Made by a program: the position numbers and the translations under genes. From contig JAOABT010000440.1 of assembly GCA_026418215.1 (NCBI GenBank), forward strand, positions 1 to 19,162: a DNA stretch of 19,162 nucleotides, in the 5' to 3' direction. Under the pieces are notes generated by a model. It did not search any database. It had not been told where the DNA came from and saw nothing but the letters and a program-made list of their open reading frames with translations. This DNA comes from Clostridia bacterium. GTDB lineage: Bacteria > Bacillota > Clostridia > DSM-8532. Numbering within the stretch: the first letter of the stretch is position 1; every line of letters starts with the position of its first letter. Shown piece after piece: positions 15,154-19,162 of this stretch.

Positions 15154-15182
15154 TTGATTTATGAAACCTCAGTTGATATAAT
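15154..15182 (+). promoter_or_regulatory. Promoter of the riboswitch-NlpC/P60 transcript
   Basis: TTGATT (15154-15159) is 17 bp from a perfect TATAAT (15177-15182). Transcription from about 15189 would include the whole riboswitch. Confidence 0.65.
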
Positions 15183-15232
15183 GAACGAAGCATATGGAAT
15201 AAAACGTTATATTTTTGTAACAAATATGCAAC

Positions 15233-15346
15233 AAGGCTGAATCTTTCGAACAGAGAGTACGGAGGACCCATTTATTGGGGTTAATCCATGGTTTCCATGG
15301 TAGGGTTTCCTATTACCCGCACCCGTCAGCTAACTCCGGAAGCCTT
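15233..15346 (+). ncRNA. c-di-AMP riboswitch (ydaO/yuaA type)
   Basis: The closing P1 helix is AAGGCT (15233-15238) with AGCCTT (15341-15346). Conserved core blocks of the class are recognisable: GGAGGACCCA (15261-15270) followed by GGGGTTAATCC, a short CCATGG-TTT-CCATGG hairpin, GGGT/ACCC (15303-15318), and CCCGTCAGCTAACTCCGG (15322-15339), which matches the highly conserved 3' core CCGUCAGCUAACCUCG. The class binds c-di-AMP and usually lowers expression of cell-wall hydrolase and ion-transport genes when the ligand is present. The ribosome binding site starts only 4 nt after P1 and no terminator stands between them, so control of translation is more likely than termination. Confidence 0.88.
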
Positions 15347-15363
15347 AAATAGGAGGAACATTA

Positions 15364-16359
15364 ATGAAAAAACCAAAGTCAATCAATCTCTCCCTGGTGG
15401 TTTTGACACTGCTTTTTCTGCTGTCACAAACCACATTTGCCCTAACGGCTTCCGTATCTCTTGAGGGCAATCCGCAACAGACTCCACCACAGGCAACAAC
15501 TCAGGACATCGGCACAGATAGAAGCGTAAGCAAGACTTCCGTTTACGATGATCCTCAGAACTTCGAAATGATGAAGGCTGCTGCATCTGCTGTCAATGCT
15601 GACACAGCTGCTCCCCAGGTTATGATGGCTTCTGTTGTTACACAGGCCGTGACCGCAGCTCAAGCAGATCCAACTCCCGCAAAGGAATCCGCTAAGCCCG
15701 TTGTCCGCTACATCAATGCCAATGAACTCAATGTGCGTGCTGAAGCAAACGCAGACAGCAAGCTCGTTGGAACCTTAAAGCGCGGCGATAAGGTTACCTT
15801 CTATGAAAACGTTGGTGAATGGGCTAAGATCAAGACCTGGAGCGACAAGGACGGTTATATCCTCGCTAAGTTCCTCGTTAACAGCGAAAAAGAGGTTGAC
15901 AAGGATGAGGCTGCCGAGCCTGTCAAAAAGGTTTCCAGAGGCTCTGTTGAATCTGCGAAGTCTTCTGAACCCACCGATGAGGAACGCTCGCTGATCCAAA
16001 AAATCGTAAGCTACAGCAAGTCCCTTCAGGGCGTCAAGTATGTTTACGGTGGCTATTCAACAAAAGGCTTCGATTGCTCCGGCTTTACCAAGTATGTTTA
16101 TGCAAGGTATGGTATTGAACTTCCCCGTTCCGCCTCCGAATACTGGGGCTTCGGCAAGAAGGTTTCCCGTTCGGATTTAAGACCCGGTGACATTCTTCTC
16201 TTCGATACCGACGGCGGCTCAGCTGATGTCAGCCATGTCGGCATATATGTTGGAAACGGAAGCTTCATTCACGCCTCCACCTACAAGGGCCATGTCATCG
16301 TGATGTCACTGGCTGAGTATCGTGGTAAGTACATGGGAGCAAGAAGAATCATCAATTAA
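15364..16359 (+). CDS. Secreted SH3b-NlpC/P60 peptidoglycan endopeptidase
   Basis: A 331-residue exported wall hydrolase. A signal peptide (about 1-28: Lys-rich start, hydrophobic LSLVVLTLLFLL) is followed by a low-complexity Ala/Thr/Pro region (30-110), a bacterial SH3 domain (about 112-173, with ELNVRAEANADSKLVGTL and GYILAKFL), a charged linker and an NlpC/P60 catalytic domain (about 210-331). The catalytic residues are present: Cys238 in FDCSG, His291 in DVSHVG and His303 as the third polar residue. The family cleaves the D-Glu to meso-DAP or related stem-peptide bond. AGGAGG lies 7-8 nt before the ATG and directly after the c-di-AMP riboswitch. It is monocistronic, with its own terminator. 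Confidence 0.96.
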   Translation: MKKPKSINLSLVVLTLLFLLSQTTFALTASVSLEGNPQQTPPQATTQDIGTDRSVSKTSVYDDPQNFEMMKAAASAVNADTAAPQVMMASVVTQAVTAAQADPTPAKESAKPVVRYINANELNVRAEANADSKLVGTLKRGDKVTFYENVGEWAKIKTWSDKDGYILAKFLVNSEKEVDKDEAAEPVKKVSRGSVESAKSSEPTDEERSLIQKIVSYSKSLQGVKYVYGGYSTKGFDCSGFTKYVYARYGIELPRSASEYWGFGKKVSRSDLRPGDILLFDTDGGSADVSHVGIYVGNGSFIHASTYKGHVIVMSLAEYRGKYMGARRIIN

Positions 16360-16388
16360 TCATAAGCGACAAATAAATAGGAAAATTT

Positions 16389-16417
16389 AAGCGCATTGAG
16401 TGATCAATGCGCTTTTT
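16389..16417 (+). terminator. Terminator of the NlpC/P60 gene
   Basis: AAGCGCATTG (16389-16398) pairs with CAATGCGCTT (16405-16414) around a 6-nt loop and runs into TTTTT. It lies between convergent genes; on the minus strand it is followed by AAATTTT, so it may also weakly terminate the sensor kinase transcript. Confidence 0.85.
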
Positions 16418-16481
16418 GTACGACGGTGAATCCTTGCCTCAAGCCGCTTTGTTCATGCTGATGGGGAGTACGACGGTGAAT
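16418..16481. repeat. 14-bp direct repeat at the 3' end of the sensor kinase gene
   Basis: GTACGACGGTGAAT occurs at 16418-16431 and again at 16468-16481, exactly 50 bp apart. The second copy lies within the kinase gene (codons for EFTVVLP); the first lies just past its stop codon, beside the terminator. This could be the remnant of a small tandem duplication. Confidence 0.6.
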
Positions 16482-18199
16482 TCGGTGCCTTCTCCGGGCT
16501 TGCTCTGGACCTCAATGCGTCCATTGTGCTTCTTTATGACGCTCTGGCAAATAGCCAGTCCAAGGCCGCTGCCCTTGCCGCATTTCTTTGTTGTAAATCC
16601 GGTATCAAAAATATAGGGCAGGATGCCTTCTTCAATACCGGTACCGGTGTCTCTGATGGAGACGTAGACGTATTGCTGGTCATTCCAGGTCCTTATATGA
16701 ATCTCGCCCTTATCGGGGATGGCATGGATGGCGTTGACGGTGATATTCATGAAAACCTGATTAACCAGACCCGGATTGGCCATGATAAGCGGGATGTCCC
16801 CGTAATCCTCTATAATGTTGATTCTGCGCTTCCAAAGGTTTGAGGTCAGGAGCACCACGCTCTTGACGCTCTCGTTGATGCAGGTTTCCTCCATTTCAGT
16901 CAGGTCCTGGCGGGAGAAGTTCTTTAGACTCTTAATAATGGAGGAAATACGGTCTAAGGCTGTATGGTTAAGGCTTGCGGCTTCCCCCAGCTGGGTGATG
17001 AAATCCTTCGTATCCTGGTTGGCTTGTACCTTGGGGTTATTTAAAAGCTTCATGATAAGCGCACTCTGCGTGTCAACGCTGTCACGGATAGTATCGAGCG
17101 GATCATTGATTTCATGGGAGATGGCGGCTGTCAGCTGCCCGATGGAGGCCAGATTCTGACTCTGTACGAGCTGCGACTGTGCTTCCTGAATCATATGCCT
17201 TGACTCGATAAGCTCTTCCTTCTGGTTCTCAAGCTCGTTTCGCTGCTCCTCGAGCTGATTCTTCTGAGTCAGCATCATTTCGTTAAAGTCCAGCATCTTA
17301 CGAAGGATGGTATTGGTTGATTCTGCGACTGAGGCAATTTCGGCAATGGGGCGCTTTTTGATGACAATCTGGGAATGGAGTGTGGTCTCGTAATCCTCCA
17401 GAGCAAGGGATTTAAGCCGGGCCTCCAAAACTGTGAAGGGCTTGGCGATTCGCCGTGAAAGCACCCTGGCAAGCAAGCCCGTTACGATGAAGCCCAAAAT
17501 ACCGAAAATCAAGGAACCGCCAACCATGATCAGGTAGAAGGAGACTAAAAAGGATGGGTCAAGTCTCACCGTAATGGTCGCAAACGGAAGTCCTGACTGC
17601 GTTGTAGGGATTTTTGAGTCCAGATCCATGTAGAGATAGTACTTCGACTCGACCTTGAAGAAATCCGAGAGATAGGCAATAACAGGATAGTAGAATTTGC
17701 CCTTGGCATCGGTAAGAATTTTGTATTCTCCAAGATGAGGGCTCTGATAAATCTGTTTACCCTGAATCGTTATTTCAGTCTGGGCGATTTCACCGAGCTT
17801 GTAAAAATGATTGGTCATAGGATGATAAACATAATTTTTAAAGCTCGGAATCTTGCTTGTGTCAAGATCGATGGGAAGAATAATGGAGCTTCCGGGATTC
17901 TCGGTACTTACCATGGTGCTGATGGTTTTGCTCTCCAATCCCTGAACCTTTATGACAAGCCGCTGGATTTTCTCATCGTTGCCCACAACTTGATAAAAGC
18001 TTGAGATATCCAGCTCCTTCAGCATTTCCTGACTGAAAACCTGGGTTGAAACCAGATTGCTGATCATGGAGGCCAAAAGATAGCCTTTCTTTCGCTCAGC
18101 CTCGGCTGATGCAATGGAAAGTACGATAAAGAAGAACAGGACCGATATAGCTATGCTCAAATACACCACCCGGCGTATTCTTGACCTTAAGGTATTCAT
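16439..18199 (-). CDS. Membrane sensor histidine kinase (HAMP, HisKA, HATPase)
   Basis: About 586 residues from the ATG at 18199. An N-terminal membrane helix (about 12-32), an extracytoplasmic sensor region of about 185 residues with no family I recognise, a second helix (about 218-243), a HAMP-like segment, a Gln/Glu-rich coiled coil (about 305-350) and the kinase core follow. The H box is AAISHEINDPL (His362), then the N box QVFMNITVNAIHAI and the glycine boxes DTGTGIEEG and GKGSGLGLA, as in the NtrB-like class. The start is uncertain: the frame is open to a GTG at 18256, and neither that nor the ATG has a strong ribosome binding site; a TTG at 18208 after GGGGTGA is a third choice. It is divergent from the HD-GYP-type regulator, its likely partner. 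Confidence 0.9.
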   Translation of the reverse strand: MNTLRSRIRRVVYLSIAISVLFFFIVLSIASAEAERKKGYLLASMISNLVSTQVFSQEMLKELDISSFYQVVGNDEKIQRLVIKVQGLESKTISTMVSTENPGSSIILPIDLDTSKIPSFKNYVYHPMTNHFYKLGEIAQTEITIQGKQIYQSPHLGEYKILTDAKGKFYYPVIAYLSDFFKVESKYYLYMDLDSKIPTTQSGLPFATITVRLDPSFLVSFYLIMVGGSLIFGILGFIVTGLLARVLSRRIAKPFTVLEARLKSLALEDYETTLHSQIVIKKRPIAEIASVAESTNTILRKMLDFNEMMLTQKNQLEEQRNELENQKEELIESRHMIQEAQSQLVQSQNLASIGQLTAAISHEINDPLDTIRDSVDTQSALIMKLLNNPKVQANQDTKDFITQLGEAASLNHTALDRISSIIKSLKNFSRQDLTEMEETCINESVKSVVLLTSNLWKRRINIIEDYGDIPLIMANPGLVNQVFMNITVNAIHAIPDKGEIHIRTWNDQQYVYVSIRDTGTGIEEGILPYIFDTGFTTKKCGKGSGLGLAICQSVIKKHNGRIEVQSKPGEGTEFTVVLPISMNKAA

Positions 18200-18411
18200 T
18201 CTGGACAAACACTTCACCCCGAAAGCATAAAAGATATACAAACTATATTTAACCACAACAAAGACTTCTGTACCATATTCATAAAATTAATTTTATTTTG
18301 CGTAAAGTGCTCGTAATCAGTCGATAAATGTTTTAAAATTGATGGAAAGTGGTAATAAAACGTAGACCCTATCACTTTTTATGTGGGCCGTTTGATTTGT
18401 GGGAGGATACT

Positions 18412-19162
18412 ATGAGCCGAACCATCATGATTGTTGACGACGAAACCATGATCACCAACACATTATCAAATCTTGTTAAACTGTTTCTGAAACACAATGT
18501 TGTGACCTTTAACAGTCCATCCGACGCCTTACAGTCAGAAAAGCTCTCTGAAGGCCAGGTGGACTTGGTTATATCTGATTTTATGATGCCCGGAATGAAT
18601 GGCCTAGAGTTTTTGAAGAGAGCCAAGGAGAAATCTCCCGAGCTTGTTACAGTCATGCTCACAGGCTACGCGGACAAGGAAAATGCCATTCGCAGCATCA
18701 ATGAAGTGGGGCTCTATTACTACATTGAAAAGCCCTGGGATAACAATGCCCTGCTCAAGATTGTCCAGAACGGTCTTGAAAGAAAGGAAATGCAGGAAAC
18801 ATTAGTTAAGAACTATGATGAAATCAAGAAGTCACATAATGAAATAGAAAGACTCTACGATCTTTTAAAGAACGACTATAACACAGAGCTGGAAAACTCC
18901 AGAAGCCTTATTGTAACCCTTGCCAACGTCATTGAAGCCAAGGATTCCTATACAGATGGGCATACCCGCCGTGTGGCATCTATATGCCGTATGATTGGAG
19001 AAAGGCTGGGCTATAGTAAAGAACGCCTTAGTAATCTCGAAATAGCCGGAATTATCCATGATATCGGTAAGGTAGGCGTTTCCGAAGCCATTATCAACAA
19101 GCCCGGAAAGCTCACCGACGAGGAATTCACGGTGATGAAAAACCATACGGTGATTCTGTCTC
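18412..19162 (+). CDS. Response regulator with HD-GYP-type output domain (C-terminus cut)
   Basis: The frame runs open from the ATG at 18412 to the right edge (250 codons). GGGAGG lies 5 nt upstream. The receiver (about 1-120) has the pocket DDE (9-11), phospho-acceptor Asp56 in ISDFMMPGMNG, a Thr in MLTGY and a Lys in IEKPW. A coiled linker (about 125-160) leads to an HD domain with GHTRRVA (His184), the metal pair His216-Asp217 in IIHDIGKVG, and the INKPGKLTDEEF segment typical of HD-GYP proteins. The GYP motif itself would lie beyond the window. RpfG-like members hydrolyse c-di-GMP. The divergent kinase is the probable input. The 212-bp gap between them has no obvious operator. Confidence 0.92.
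   Translation, partial: MSRTIMIVDDETMITNTLSNLVKLFLKHNVVTFNSPSDALQSEKLSEGQVDLVISDFMMPGMNGLEFLKRAKEKSPELVTVMLTGYADKENAIRSINEVGLYYYIEKPWDNNALLKIVQNGLERKEMQETLVKNYDEIKKSHNEIERLYDLLKNDYNTELENSRSLIVTLANVIEAKDSYTDGHTRRVASICRMIGERLGYSKERLSNLEIAGIIHDIGKVGVSEAIINKPGKLTDEEFTVMKNHTVILS

Overview
The window looks like a piece of chromosome from an anaerobic, endospore-former-type Firmicute (class Clostridia). The reasons are an S-layer-homology (SLH) exported protein, a c-di-AMP (ydaO/yuaA-type) riboswitch in front of an SH3/NlpC-P60 cell-wall hydrolase, strong AGGAGG-type ribosome binding sites, sigma-A-like promoters, hypA/hypB nickel genes and an iron-sulfur-rich NAD(P)-type oxidoreductase. No species can be named from the sequence alone. 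No insertion sequence, phage gene or CRISPR array was found.

Layout. (1) 1-3320: the N-terminal part of a MalT-like LuxR-family ATPase regulator (minus, running off the left edge) is divergent from a secreted SLH protein (plus). The gap between them carries three TTAAC repeats at exact 11-bp spacing and a long leader; an elaborate hairpin terminator follows the SLH gene. (2) 3430-9342: a four-gene minus-strand operon encodes a polytopic membrane protein (DUF5692-like), HypB, a 901-residue multi-[4Fe-4S]/FAD/NAD(P) oxidoreductase and HypA. It is divergent from an FCD-type GntR regulator. The shared intergenic region holds two good promoters, each followed just downstream of its predicted start by a TGGTnnnACCA palindrome. 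(3) 9469-9640: an initiator tRNA-Met (minus) with its own promoter and an abutting hairpin; its T arm carries one extra nucleotide. (4) 9679-15083: a NarL-type two-component system (kinase, then regulator) sits upstream of an ABC-2 exporter (ATPase plus two permeases), all on the minus strand. Between them is a striking array of 16-18-bp palindromes at a 27-28-bp period, ending at a promoter with a perfect -10 and a poor -35. (5) 15154-16417: promoter, c-di-AMP riboswitch, SH3b-NlpC/P60 hydrolase and terminator on the plus strand. (6) 16439-19162: a membrane sensor kinase (minus) is divergent from a response regulator with an HD-GYP-type output domain (plus, cut by the right edge).

How the parts work together. 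Region 4 reads as a self-contained sense-and-export module in which the response regulator probably activates the exporter through the palindrome array. Regions 5 and 6 are tied to cyclic dinucleotide signalling: c-di-AMP controls wall hydrolysis, and an HD-GYP-type protein probably degrades c-di-GMP. Region 2 is the best candidate for an undescribed system. It has nickel-delivery proteins HypA and HypB, but no hydrogenase or other hyp gene in view. They are instead co-transcribed with an electron-transfer flavoprotein and a membrane protein of unknown function, under a metabolite-sensing GntR repressor.
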